NCBI RefSeq assembly: GCF_008973665.1
Contig: NZ_WACP01000018.1
Span: 1 to 64,000 of the forward strand
Length of the DNA: 64,000 bases
Direction of reading: 5' to 3'
Origin: Paenibacillus tengchongensis
Lineage (GTDB): Bacteria; Bacillota; Bacilli; Paenibacillales; Paenibacillaceae
In this document: one piece after another, positions 1 to 8,207 of the stretch
How positions within the stretch are numbered: position 1 is the first letter of the stretch
Layout of the letters: every line of letters starts with the position of its first letter
Notes under the pieces: model-generated
What the model was told of the DNA's origin: nothing
Database searches by the model: none
The model's input: the letters and a program-made list of their open reading frames with translations, nothing else
Program-made: the position numbers and the translations under genes

Positions 1-89
1 TAGCTTGGCAGTCAAAAACAAATGTAAAAACATCCCTTTAGATACTTTAATAAACAGCATCTAATTACATGTCAGGGTTAATGCAACGC

Positions 90-162
90 TAGTGGCGATT
101 ATCGAACTAATCTAGTCTAACCGGCATAACCGAGCGATATAAGTGGCGAAAATCAAACTAGT
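90..162. repeat. GTGGCGATT-type intergenic repeats, site 1
   Basis: Two copies of a short repeat lie at 90-111 and 141-162 in the same orientation. The core reads GTGGCGATTATCGAACTAA in the first copy and GTGGCGAAAATCAAACTAG in the second. The same core recurs near 17.4-17.6 kb and 52.0-52.1 kb in both orientations, always between genes. No function is known to me. The rest of 1-457 holds no convincing gene. Confidence 0.6.
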
Positions 163-188
163 TCTTCGCCCAAGTCAATTCAAATATA

Positions 189-238
189 AAACAAGGCTAC
201 TCCCGTCGCTGCCGTGACGATGGGGTAGCCTTGTTTGC
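189..238 (+). terminator. Terminator-like hairpin
   Basis: ACAAGGCTAC pairs with GTAGCCTTGT around a partly paired inner loop, and the right arm runs into TTTGCTT. It would end a transcript entering from the left edge of the window. No gene is seen between the edge and this hairpin. Confidence 0.55.
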
Positions 239-457
239 TTGCTGTGGTGCAGTGCAGGATGAACCATGTTCATTAGCCAGCTTGTAGTTGTAAAAACACG
301 GTGGCAGATTTGGACCCTGTTGGGTCCGCGGCTGCCGTCGTTGAATTCCCGGAGCCAGCCAGCTTGATTAAGGCGTTCGGCAATGGGCCGCCAGAATCCC
401 ACACAACGCCCCGAACAGCAGCGGCTCCAGCTCCATTGACGCCAGCTCCGCCAGGGC

Positions 458-882
458 GTGCGCTGGAGACGGTCACGAGCGGCCCATCCCGTGGATCCGC
501 TCCTACAGCCTGAACGTGATCTGTGCGCGGTCCAGCATGCGGAAGACCTCCACTTTCACGTTGTCTGCAGCCAGCCCGGCAGCGGCGAAGAAGATCCGCT
601 GAGGCTGAGGCTCACGCTCAGGTCCGTCGAGGATATGGAGGAATATTTGCGTTACCTTGTGCACACGGCAATAATATACCGTGACTTCGCCTCCCCAGTC
701 CGATTCGGTGCCAAGGAGATCAAGCGGTATATCCACGCCCATTACGGCGACGACTGGCCCGCAACCTGCTCACCCGAGATGGTGTACCTTAAACCCGAAT
801 ACCTGGCCCGGTTATTTTAGCGGGAATCCGGACTTTCGCCGGGGGAATATATGAAGGAGCGGCTGGCGGGAATTGTCAGATA
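458..882 (+). pseudogene. Remnant of an AraC-type (YesN-like) response regulator
   Basis: The frame carries the tail of a YesN-type response regulator: a linker with SVEDMEEYLRYL, then the first helices of an AraC DNA-binding domain with EIKRYIHAHYGDDW and MVYLKPEYLARLF. A TAG at 818-820 interrupts the domain where a lysine codon (AAG) is expected. The same frame then continues RESGLSPGEYMKERL and stops at 880-882. The receiver domain and the second helix-turn-helix are missing, and nothing before about 600 is convincing. A one-base change would explain the stop, but the truncation at both ends shows that the gene is dead. No matching kinase is nearby. Confidence 0.7.
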
Positions 883-1206
883 ACGTAAAGTTTACAGCGA
901 GGCTTACATAATGGCTGGTACAATAATCCCGGACAGACTGAGCGAATCTTCATCAGTCTTCCGGCCGCCGCCGGGCTAGAAGTAATTTTTTTTCTTAAGA
1001 TAAACGTCCAGGGCCAGGCAAAATAAAGGCAACGGTGTTCAACGGTTCCCCCTTCGGGTAGAGTTAGTTCAGGTTATTCGGATTATGGCAAGTGTTGTCA
1101 AATAGGTTACTGGAGCATTTTACGGGAAAGAGGCTCCGGAGCATGGCGGATACGGGCGCGTCCGACCCGTGGCGGATTATAAATTTATGAGAGGTAGTGA
1201 GCGGTA
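883..1206. other. Intergenic stretch without recognisable gene
   Basis: I see no coding frame of note here. A T-rich tract lies near 986-994 after a GC-rich inverted segment (CCGGCCGCCGCCGG, about 961-974) and may act as a terminator. A short direct repeat, GTAGTGAGCG, lies just before the next gene. Confidence 0.35.
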
Positions 1207-2076
1207 GTGAGCGGTCTGTACATCGTCGATACTTTTACCGGAATAAATGCGTTGCGGGAGCTGACCCTGCAGCAGCCTGAGCGGTATTTAGACTATTGGC
1301 AGCAAAATGCCGGTGCTTGCCTCCCCGGGCTGAAAAGCATGCTGGAGGAAGACAGTAAAGGCTATTCGCTGGAGAGGGAAGTCACACCAGTAGCGGTAAG
1401 GGCGCTGACCGGGGACTGGCCGCTGCTGGTGGAAGCCCACGGGCATTTCGCCGCGCTGATGCCGGAAATTGAAGAACGCTTTACCTCCCTATTTCCCTTC
1501 TCGCGTGAAGTGCCGGTGTATTTCTATGTGGGGCTCTGCAACGGGGCAGGCTGGGCAACGGCTGTAGACGGTACCCGTGCAGTGCTGCTGGGAGCTGAGA
1601 AGATTGCCGAGCTGAAATGGCATAGCCGCAAGGCCATATCCGGTCTGCTGTGTCATGAGCTCTGCCATATCGCCCATGCAGAGCTGCGCGGAAGCTCCAT
1701 CCATATGAAGTATCCCGAACCGGAGCAGCAGGCGGTCTGGCAGCTCTATATTGAGGGTTTCGCCCAGAGATACGAACAGGCACTGCTGAACCAGGATGAT
1801 TTCTATCATCAGGACGACGGCGGCTGGCTGGACTGGTGCAACCGGAACCGTGCGGGATTGGCTAAAGAGTATCTGCGGCGGAGCCGGCACCGGGAAAGCG
1901 TCCGGGACTTCTTCGGTGACTGGAACAGCTTTCTTGGGCATAGCGATACCGGGTATTATCTTGGCCGCGAGTTCATTGTAAGCCTGGAGCCTGGGTATTC
2001 CGTGAACGAGATTGCGTGTTTCAGCTATGAAGCGGTCGCAGAGCGGTTAGTAGCTTACCTGGAGGGGCAACGGTAA
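1207..2076 (+). CDS. Putative zinc metallopeptidase with HExxH motif
   Basis: A 289-residue protein without a signal peptide or membrane segment. Residues 150-154 read HELCH, an HExxH zinc site, inside a helix (AISGLLCHELCHIAHAEL). An EG pair near residue 183 in YIEGFAQRYEQ could give the third ligand, as in gluzincins and the predicted Zn-protease family DUF2268, which this resembles. The substrate is unknown. The start is GTG, preceded by GAGAGGTAGTGAGCG, which contains a purine-rich but imperfect binding site. It stands alone between two long intergenic regions. The metal site is seen directly; the peptidase role is inferred. Confidence 0.65.
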   Translation: MSGLYIVDTFTGINALRELTLQQPERYLDYWQQNAGACLPGLKSMLEEDSKGYSLEREVTPVAVRALTGDWPLLVEAHGHFAALMPEIEERFTSLFPFSREVPVYFYVGLCNGAGWATAVDGTRAVLLGAEKIAELKWHSRKAISGLLCHELCHIAHAELRGSSIHMKYPEPEQQAVWQLYIEGFAQRYEQALLNQDDFYHQDDGGWLDWCNRNRAGLAKEYLRRSRHRESVRDFFGDWNSFLGHSDTGYYLGREFIVSLEPGYSVNEIACFSYEAVAERLVAYLEGQR

Positions 2077-2651
2077 AGACGTTGCAATTGTACAGGGACG
2101 GTCTGCGGCGGCGGACGGCGCAGTGGTGCGGCGCGGGTGAGCGGCGCGGACGGCAGTGGTGCGGCGAGCGGCACGGCGAGCGGCACGGCGAGCGGCACGG
2201 CGAGCGGCTATACTGTGTTGACCCGGATGGTGCCGGCAAACTGTACACCCCCTGCTGCTTACGGACTGTACAGACGTTATTTGGCTAAAAACCCGGTTTT
2301 GCCGGGCTAACCTTATTTCCGCTGCACAAGTTTATGTATGCGCTATCATTATGAAATAACGGCTCTGGTGTGCGTTTAGGCAGTCCAGGTGTGCAGAAGC
2401 CGAAATTAACGGCTTCTGCGTCCTTAACCACTAATCCAAGCCCACTACCAGTCTGCCAACTGTCAGCTTTTAGCTTTGCACTGACGGGGCATCTCGCTAA
2501 TCTGTATCTCCAACTAAGGCTCCCCGCATTAGAGTCCGGGATTTATAGCACCTCCTCAAAATACATGACATTTTCCGCGAAAAAAGCCATTTCAGAACAT
2601 TTCCATTTTAACTATTATATGTTATGTTGGAAACATCTGGGGAGGTGGTCC
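2077..2651. repeat. Intergenic region with 12-bp tandem repeat
   Basis: At about 2161-2208 a 12-base unit, GGCGAGCGGCAC, is repeated about three and a half times. The stretch just upstream (2100-2160) is made of related CGGCG-rich words. Farther on, 2289-2310 contains an ACCCGGTTTTGCCGGGC hairpin. No gene is supported: the open frames here have skewed composition and lack good ribosome sites. Confidence 0.5.
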
Positions 2652-2711
2652 ATGCCGAAACTTGTCAATCCGGAACGAACACCGGACAAGCTTCTGGGAT
2701 GTTGTTTCTAA
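2652..2711 (+). CDS. Possible 19-residue leader or small peptide
   Basis: An ATG at 2652 follows a strong GGGGAGGTGG site with about six bases of spacing and opens a 19-codon frame, MPKLVNPERTPDKLLGCCF. It ends 108 bases before the mannanase gene. Its only support is the ribosome site and position; a short leader peptide upstream of a secreted hydrolase gene is possible, but chance is not excluded. Confidence 0.25.
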   Translation: MPKLVNPERTPDKLLGCCF

Positions 2712-2819
2712 CCGATTAGTAATTGCAAGCAGTATTTCTTCGGCTTCTGAAGCACAAGAACTTCATGCTTAACATCCGGTTTCAGGAAACTTTGCAATAC
2801 CCCATTAAGAGGAGGAACT

Positions 2820-4493
2820 ATGATGAAAGGAAGACGACCATTTTCGTTCCGCAGCATCAGTCTGATCGCCCTGGCCTGTGCCCTGATCCTCAGTCTTTCC
2901 CTTCCCCAGAAGCAAGCGGCAGCGGCAGGAACTCCTGTAAAAGGCTTTCATGTAAGCGGCACCACTTTGCTTGATGCCACCGGCAGCCCTTTTGTGATGC
3001 GCGGGGTCAACCATGCCCATACCTGGTACAAAAATGATCTGGCGGCCGCGATTCCGGCCATTGCCGCCACCGGCGCCAACACAGTGCGCATCGTGCTTGC
3101 AAACGGTGTCAAATGGACCAAGGATACTGCGGCAGAAGTGCAGAATATCCTCACGCTGCTCGACCAGTACAAAATGATTGCTGTACTCGAAGTGCATGAT
3201 GCCACAGGCTCCGACAATGTGTCGGATCTGAGCGCTGCGGCCAATTATTTTATCGGTATCAAGGACGTGCTGATCGGCAAGGAAGACCGCGTCATTATCA
3301 ATATTGCCAACGAGTGGTTCGGCTCCTGGAGCACCGCGAACTGGGCTGCCGGCTACCAGACCGTAATTCCCGCCCTGCGGGCCGCAGGTCTCAAGCATAC
3401 GCTGATCGTGGATGCTGCGGGCTGGGGGCAGTATCCGACCTCCATCTTCACCAGCGGCAACGCCGTATTTAACAGCGACCCGCTGAAAAACACAATTTTC
3501 TCCATCCATATGTATGAATATTCCGGCGGATCAGCCGCCACGGTGAAGAGCAATATCGATAACGCGCTGGCTATTGGAGTGCCCGTAATCATCGGCGAAT
3601 TCGGCCACAAGCATACGAGCGGCGATGTCGACGAAGCGACGATCATGAGCTATGGGCAGCAGCTTGGCGTAGGCTGGCTGGCCTGGTCCTGGTACGGCAA
3701 CGGCGGCGGTGTGGAATACCTTGACCTCGCCACCGGCCCGGCAGGTACACTGACCGATTGGGGCAAGAGCGTGGTGAACGGACCTTATGGCACTCTAGCC
3801 ACCTCTGTTCTGAACAAAATCTACACGACACCGGGGTACGTGCCCGTACCGGATAACGGCACCGTGCCGACTCCGACGCCAAGCGCCACGCCTACAGCAA
3901 CGCCGACACCTTCGGCAACGCCTACTCCAACACCTACAGCTACAGTAGTTCCGACTGCAACACCGACCGCAACACCGACCGCCACTGTAACTCCGACACC
4001 GACAGCTACAGTACAGCCGACGCCGACGGCGACCTCGGCTCCCGGAACCCTTACGTTGTACTACCGCGCCGGAGACACCAACCCGGCCGATAACCAGATC
4101 AAACCGCAGTTCAATATCAAGAATACCGGCTCAACCGCCGTTAACCTGAGTACGCTGAAGCTCCGCTACTATTTCACCAAGGACGGCGCGCAGTCGGTGA
4201 ACGCCTTCATTGACTGGGCGCAGGTCGGCGCAGCCAACATCACCACCTCCTTCGGTTCAGCGAATGCAGCCACGGCTGATTCCTACGTCGAGCTGGCGTT
4301 CACTTCCGGTGCAGGCACCCTCGCTCCCGGCGCCCAGACCGGCGACATCCAGCTTCGCCTGCACAAGAGCGACTGGAGCAATTTTAACGAGTCTAACGAC
4401 TATTCCTTCGACGCCACCAAGACTGCGTATAGCACCTGGAATCATGTGACCCTGTACCAGAACGGCACCTTGGTGTCAGGAGTTCAGCCATAA
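2820..4493 (+). CDS. Secreted GH5 endo-beta-1,4-mannanase with CBM3
   Basis: A 557-residue secreted enzyme predicted to cut beta-1,4-mannan. Residues 1-36 are a signal peptide ending AAAA. The GH5 catalytic domain spans about 40-340 and closely follows the bacterial subfamily 8 mannanase pattern (RGVNHAHTWY, VLEVHDATG). The acid/base glutamate is E165 in NIANEWF and the nucleophile E260 in IIGEFGHKH. A Pro/Thr linker of PTPTAT-like repeats covers about 345-415. A family 3 carbohydrate-binding module (about 420-557) should bind crystalline cellulose and place the enzyme on plant cell walls. The start has AGAGGAGG at good spacing. No operon partner is present. Confidence 0.92.
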   Translation: MMKGRRPFSFRSISLIALACALILSLSLPQKQAAAAGTPVKGFHVSGTTLLDATGSPFVMRGVNHAHTWYKNDLAAAIPAIAATGANTVRIVLANGVKWTKDTAAEVQNILTLLDQYKMIAVLEVHDATGSDNVSDLSAAANYFIGIKDVLIGKEDRVIINIANEWFGSWSTANWAAGYQTVIPALRAAGLKHTLIVDAAGWGQYPTSIFTSGNAVFNSDPLKNTIFSIHMYEYSGGSAATVKSNIDNALAIGVPVIIGEFGHKHTSGDVDEATIMSYGQQLGVGWLAWSWYGNGGGVEYLDLATGPAGTLTDWGKSVVNGPYGTLATSVLNKIYTTPGYVPVPDNGTVPTPTPSATPTATPTPSATPTPTPTATVVPTATPTATPTATVTPTPTATVQPTPTATSAPGTLTLYYRAGDTNPADNQIKPQFNIKNTGSTAVNLSTLKLRYYFTKDGAQSVNAFIDWAQVGAANITTSFGSANAATADSYVELAFTSGAGTLAPGAQTGDIQLRLHKSDWSNFNESNDYSFDATKTAYSTWNHVTLYQNGTLVSGVQP

Positions 4494-4801
4494 CTGGCGG
4501 GGGAATAGGCAGCACACAATGTTGATCGCGCGGGACTGGCGCTTGCGGACTCAGGAGCCCTTATTGGGCTAAAAAGCATCTGCGCTGAACATTAACGGAC
4601 CGGGAAGCCCTTATTGGTCTTCCTGGAGCGCAAATGTGGGCAATCGCAAGAATAACGTCGTTCCGGCCCGTTACACCGTTTATATTCAGCAAATCCGCCA
4701 AATAGCGTCTTTCAGATCCGCAAGGAGTCTCGTTCGTCTATTTTGTCAGTAGGAGGAAAATTGTAATCCATAGGAGGCAAAATATAAAGGAGGCAATGAA
4801 T
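4494..4801. repeat. Intergenic region with CGGACTCAGG-type repeats
   Basis: A word CGGACTCAGGAGCCCTTATT at 4546-4565 is echoed at 4596-4617 (CGGACCGGGAAGCCCTTATT). A close relative stands at 9344-9363, in another intergenic region. No gene is seen. Just before the next gene three AGGAGG-like words follow each other (about 4751, 4773, 4787); the last fits the start at 4802. Confidence 0.5.
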
Positions 4802-5200
4802 ATGAAGGTTTCCAGACGTTTTATGGTCATGTTCATGGCGTTGATGCTGGTGTTTGCGCTGACGGCGACTGCGGCCTCGGCCAGCACGGCTACCGTGCGT
4901 GAGCGCGGGGTGACGTATTACGGCACAGTGAACGGCTCTGAGCCAAGCGTATACCTCTTCCCCAATACTACCGCAAACAACGCGACAGTTACGGCTACAG
5001 TCACTACGGCCAACCCGGCACTTATCAAAGCAGAGTACTATTTTGTAAATAACACGTACACTGTATTTCTCGGCACCATGGCGCCTCCGTCCATGACAGG
5101 CGGAACCTCCTATCTGATGCCGGGCTGGAGCTTTATGGTCAAGATTACCTCACTGGCTCCCGCCGGCACGCCGATCCCTTTCGGCATTACCTTCAATTAG
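4802..5200 (+). CDS. Small secreted protein, paralogue 1
   Basis: A 132-residue secreted protein of unknown function. Residues 1-27 form a signal peptide (MKVSRRFMVMFMALMLVFAL, then TATAASAS). The mature part has TVRERGVTYY, an LFPNTT motif, ALIKAEYYFVN, FLGTM and a beta-rich tail ending FGITFN, suggesting a small beta-sandwich. The start at 4802 is chosen over the ATG six bases earlier because AAAGGAGG is then eight bases away and both paralogues become 132 residues long. The next gene, 54 bases downstream, is a clear tandem duplicate. I do not recognise a named family. Confidence 0.8.
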   Translation: MKVSRRFMVMFMALMLVFALTATAASASTATVRERGVTYYGTVNGSEPSVYLFPNTTANNATVTATVTTANPALIKAEYYFVNNTYTVFLGTMAPPSMTGGTSYLMPGWSFMVKITSLAPAGTPIPFGITFN

Positions 5201-5254
5201 GCAATCAGGCGATTGTTAGCTCAAGCCCAAATCATGAATGAGGAGGCAACGGGT

Positions 5255-5653
5255 ATGAAAAATTCCAAACGCTTCATGGTCGTGTTTATGGCGTTTCTGG
5301 TGCTGCTTGCGCTAACGGCGACCGCCGCTGCAGCTAATCCGGCAGTGATGCGTGAACGGGGGGTAACGTTCGACCGTACGGTAGACAACAGCGCACCGGC
5401 GATCTTCCTCTTCCCTAATACTACGCCGAGCAACCTTAACGTGTACGCCAAGATCACCAACGTCAATGCCGCGCTCATCAAGGCCGAATATTACCTGGTG
5501 AACGGCGGCAATACGATCTATTTGGGCACGATGAACCCCCTCACCATGTCCGGCGGCACAGCCTACGGCCCGCAGGGCTCGATTTTTATGGTTAAGGTTA
5601 CCTCCATCGCCGGGGCGGGTGTGACGGTTCCTTTTTCCATTACCTTTTATTGA
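5255..5653 (+). CDS. Small secreted protein, paralogue 2
   Basis: Also 132 residues, with a signal peptide (MKNSKRFMVVFMAFLVLLAL, then TATAAAAN). It shares with its upstream neighbour the words RERGVTF, LFPNTT, ALIKAEYYLVN, YLGTM, SGGTAYG and FSITFY, so the pair arose by tandem duplication. The start follows GAGGAGGCAACGGGT. The two are probably co-transcribed. Conserved residues are spread over the whole mature part and there is no catalytic motif, so a structural, coat or binding role is more likely than an enzyme. This is inference; no family is recognised. Confidence 0.8.
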   Translation: MKNSKRFMVVFMAFLVLLALTATAAAANPAVMRERGVTFDRTVDNSAPAIFLFPNTTPSNLNVYAKITNVNAALIKAEYYLVNGGNTIYLGTMNPLTMSGGTAYGPQGSIFMVKVTSIAGAGVTVPFSITFY

Positions 5654-5696
5654 GCCAAGCCCCTCAGATAATGTTGCTGCAGCCTGAGTATCAATA

Positions 5697-5741
5697 AAGC
5701 CTCTCCGTCACCCGCCCCCGAGGCAGGTAATGGAGAGGCTT
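5697..5741. terminator. Hairpin between convergent genes
   Basis: AAGCCTCTCC (5697-5706) pairs with GGAGAGGCTT (5732-5741). On the minus strand it continues CTTTATTG, so it best serves the mini-ORF at 5786-5956, but it can also end the paralogue pair read from the left. Confidence 0.6.
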
Positions 5742-5785
5742 CGCTGCATAATTCCGGTACTGACATCGGTTATAGCGCATTCAGC

Positions 5786-5956
5786 TCAAAGCGGCTCCCG
5801 CGGTTCAACCTCCGGCGGGATTTGCGGCGGCACCTCCGGATGCTTCTCCGGGATAATTTCCGGCGGGATATCGGCCGGCTTCGGATCGGATATGCGGTCC
5901 GGGTTCACCTCGGGCACAACCTTCGGGGGAATTTCGGGCGGCAAGTCTATGTTCAT
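5786..5956 (-). CDS. Proline-rich 56-residue protein
   Basis: A short minus-strand gene starting MNIDLPPEIPPKVVPEV and continuing with repeated IPPE, VPPQ and IIPEK words to end EPREPL. About a third of its residues are proline, alternating with glutamate and hydrophobic residues. An AAGGAGGTG site stands at ideal distance before the ATG, and a hairpin follows the stop, which makes it a credible gene despite its size. It lies between the small secreted pair (convergent) and the esterase gene upstream. No family is recognised; a disordered, extended structural peptide is the most that can be said. Confidence 0.55.
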   Translation of the reverse strand: MNIDLPPEIPPKVVPEVNPDRISDPKPADIPPEIIPEKHPEVPPQIPPEVEPREPL

Positions 5957-6019
5957 GGCTTTGCACCTCCTTGGTCCCTTTTCCAGTGAATACCCGTTAT
6001 TGCCTGCCTCTAACCTGCA

Positions 6020-6991
6020 TTACTCCCTGAACCACTCCGGAAACCACTGCCTCAGCTTGTCCAGCTTGATTTCCGTCTGTTTCGCTCCGCCGCCTTCATG
6101 GCCGTTGAACGGATAGATGTGGATCTCCTTCTCACCGGGAATCCGGTTATACGTGGCGAAATACATCTCAGCCGGACAGGTTTCATCCTTCAGGGCAACC
6201 GAGGCCAGCACCTTGCACGTAATCCGCTCAGCCATATTCATCGTGTCAAAATAGCTCAGTTGCTCCAGCACCAGATCCAGCTCCTCCGGATGGCGGCGGA
6301 GATAATCCGCTACCGCAGCGAAAGAGCCGTGCTGGCCGTCGATCCGCCGTACCAGATTGCTGTTGCTCGGCACATCCGCAAGGGCGGCCACCGGCCGCTC
6401 GTCCAGCGCGGCCATCGCCATGGTCAGCGCTCCGCCCTGGCTGCCGCCCTCCACCATAATCCGTGCCGGGTCCACCTCCGGCTGGGCGCAGGCGAAATCG
6501 ATTGCCTTCATGCAGTCCATATACTGATAACGGAAGTAATATTCATATTTGCTGCGGACGCCTTTGCTGGCCAGATTCATGGAATAGCCGCCGGACGACG
6601 GCGCCCGGCTGCCGGTACGTCCGCCTTGCTCGCGGCAATCGATCGATACGACGGCAAAGCCCAGGAGCAGCCAGTGCATGAATTCGGACGGCTCGCCGCG
6701 GCTGCCATTGAAACCGTGGTAGTGCACCAGACAGGGATAACGGTCTTTGCCCATAAACTCAGGCACGAGGTACCAGCCGTACACCGGCGTCCCATCCATA
6801 CCCTGAAACCGGATTTCATATACACCGGCTTGTCCGACCGGATAATCCTCCAGCTTTCGTCTCTCTGCCTTCAAGGGAGCAGCCTTGGCTTCCGCAATCG
6901 TCTCCGCCCAGAATGAATCAAAATCCGCCTGCCGGGTCAGCTCCGGTCTGTAATTGAACAAGTTCCTGGTGATTTCCTCCAAATAACCCAT
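6020..6991 (-). CDS. CE7 acetylxylan esterase / cephalosporin-C deacetylase
   Basis: A 323-residue alpha/beta hydrolase of carbohydrate esterase family 7, which removes acetyl groups from xylo-oligosaccharides and related esters, usually inside the cell. The nucleophile is S184 in EGGSQGGAL. The family marker RGQ-like segment is seen as CREQGG at about 119-124. The catalytic aspartate lies in VALKDETCP and the histidine in FNGHEGGG near the end. There is no signal peptide. GGGGAGGAGCAGTT precedes the ATG. Deacetylation would assist the xylan, mannan and pectin enzymes of the window, but the gene is not in an operon with them. Confidence 0.9.
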   Translation of the reverse strand: MGYLEEITRNLFNYRPELTRQADFDSFWAETIAEAKAAPLKAERRKLEDYPVGQAGVYEIRFQGMDGTPVYGWYLVPEFMGKDRYPCLVHYHGFNGSRGEPSEFMHWLLLGFAVVSIDCREQGGRTGSRAPSSGGYSMNLASKGVRSKYEYYFRYQYMDCMKAIDFACAQPEVDPARIMVEGGSQGGALTMAMAALDERPVAALADVPSNSNLVRRIDGQHGSFAAVADYLRRHPEELDLVLEQLSYFDTMNMAERITCKVLASVALKDETCPAEMYFATYNRIPGEKEIHIYPFNGHEGGGAKQTEIKLDKLRQWFPEWFRE

Positions 6992-7213
6992 AACTGCTCC
7001 TCCCCTAACATTTCGGTCTGACTCATAGTATAGTCCACCGCCGCCTGCTTGGAAACTGCTGCGACAACTGCAGCCTCCATACCGTCAAATAACCCCGCAA
7101 GCGAGCGGGGGCAAGGACCAATCCATGCATTTTGCAGAACCCCGACATTCCGGTAACCCAACAAAACACTGCAGCTCATGCCACCGCATCAGCCGCAGTG
7201 TCTTCCGTTCTTA

Positions 7214-7969
7214 CTATGGCTTCATATAAGCCTTGCGGTACCTCATTACCTTCCGGTACATTGCCTTATCTTTAAGCTGGTTAAAAATATACGGATCGGG
7301 CCTCATGTTCACCTCGATAATCCACGGTGTCAGTGATTTGTCCAGACCGACATCCAGCCCGATCTCGCGGATCTTCGGATAGGTCTTCTGCATATGGGCC
7401 GCCGTGCGGACGCCCAGGCTGTTCAATACACCGGTTAATTGCTCGATCTGCCGCCGGGACAGATGCGAGCTGAGCAGCGACTCAATGGCCGTAGGCTTGC
7501 CGCCGCTGTGATAATTGGTTACGATTTTGCGCGGATGCCCGAGCCTGCCGATGACACCGGTCGCTTCCCATTCGCCTTTGGGACTTCTCTGCACCATGAC
7601 CCGGATGTCAAAGCGGCGGCCGTCTTTCTTGAGTAGGTGGATGCCTTTCTGAATCAGATAGCTCCGCTTGCCCGTCTTCTTGGCCAGGCTCTTGTAGAAG
7701 GCGTCGAACGTATCGAAATGCCTGACCGTCTCTTCATACTGGTAGCTGTATCCCTGCCGTTCTCCCCGCTCGGCGCGGATGACCCCGTTGCCGTAGGTTC
7801 CCCGCTCAGGCTTAACATAGATCATGCCATACATGCGGATCATCTGCTCCAGATGGCTTTTGCCGAATCTCCGGGTATCCGGTATATATGGCTTAATGGA
7901 TGCGCTGCGCAGCAGCAGCTTGGTCTTCAGCCACTTGCTCTGCAATAATTTAGGCGGTTTTGTCTTCAC
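7214..7969 (-). CDS. YheC/YheD-family ATP-grasp protein
   Basis: About 251 residues resembling the YheC/YheD endospore-coat-associated family, an ATP-grasp fold. Visible words are MIYVKPERGTYGNGVI (nucleotide-binding loop), SYLIQKGIHL, RRFDIRVMVQR, and near the end DVGLDKSLTPWIIEVNMRPD, with the metal-binding E and N of ATP-grasp enzymes. The reaction is unknown for the family. The GTG at 7969 is preferred because CAGGAGAG stands at good distance; the frame is open upstream to an in-frame start at 8002. It is divergent from the DUF6492 gene, about 240 bases away. Confidence 0.8.
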   Translation of the reverse strand: MKTKPPKLLQSKWLKTKLLLRSASIKPYIPDTRRFGKSHLEQMIRMYGMIYVKPERGTYGNGVIRAERGERQGYSYQYEETVRHFDTFDAFYKSLAKKTGKRSYLIQKGIHLLKKDGRRFDIRVMVQRSPKGEWEATGVIGRLGHPRKIVTNYHSGGKPTAIESLLSSHLSRRQIEQLTGVLNSLGVRTAAHMQKTYPKIREIGLDVGLDKSLTPWIIEVNMRPDPYIFNQLKDKAMYRKVMRYRKAYMKP

Positions 7970-8207
7970 ATATGCACTCTCCTGTCGGCAAGGAGGACAC
8001 ACCCTCCTCTCCTTTTGTCAATGCATCCTATGCGAGGAGCTCTGCGGCGGAACAATGCATCCGCCCGGGCCTGCTGTAACAATTCAGTGACAGATTACCC
8101 GGACCCCGGGCCGGGGCACGGCATACGCTGAAGGAAGGCGCAGACCATGCCGGCATCCGTAAGACCTGCCTGGCCGCGCGTCAATATGCGAACGGAGATG
8201 AAGACTA

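Noticed and set aside
503-742. A 79-codon minus-strand frame
   Set aside because: It is opposite the AraC-type remnant, whose motif is clear; the minus frame has no start site.
2161-2208. GC-rich 12-base repeats as a possible CRISPR or origin
   Set aside because: Units are directly adjacent without spacers, and no DnaA boxes or replication genes are near.
2370-2711. A 113-codon plus-strand frame before the mannanase gene
   Set aside because: No ribosome site and atypical composition. Only the last 19 codons have a good start, listed separately as a weak call.
6937-7179. An 80-codon minus-strand frame upstream of the esterase gene
   Set aside because: It overlaps the esterase start in another frame and has no ribosome site or recognisable motif.
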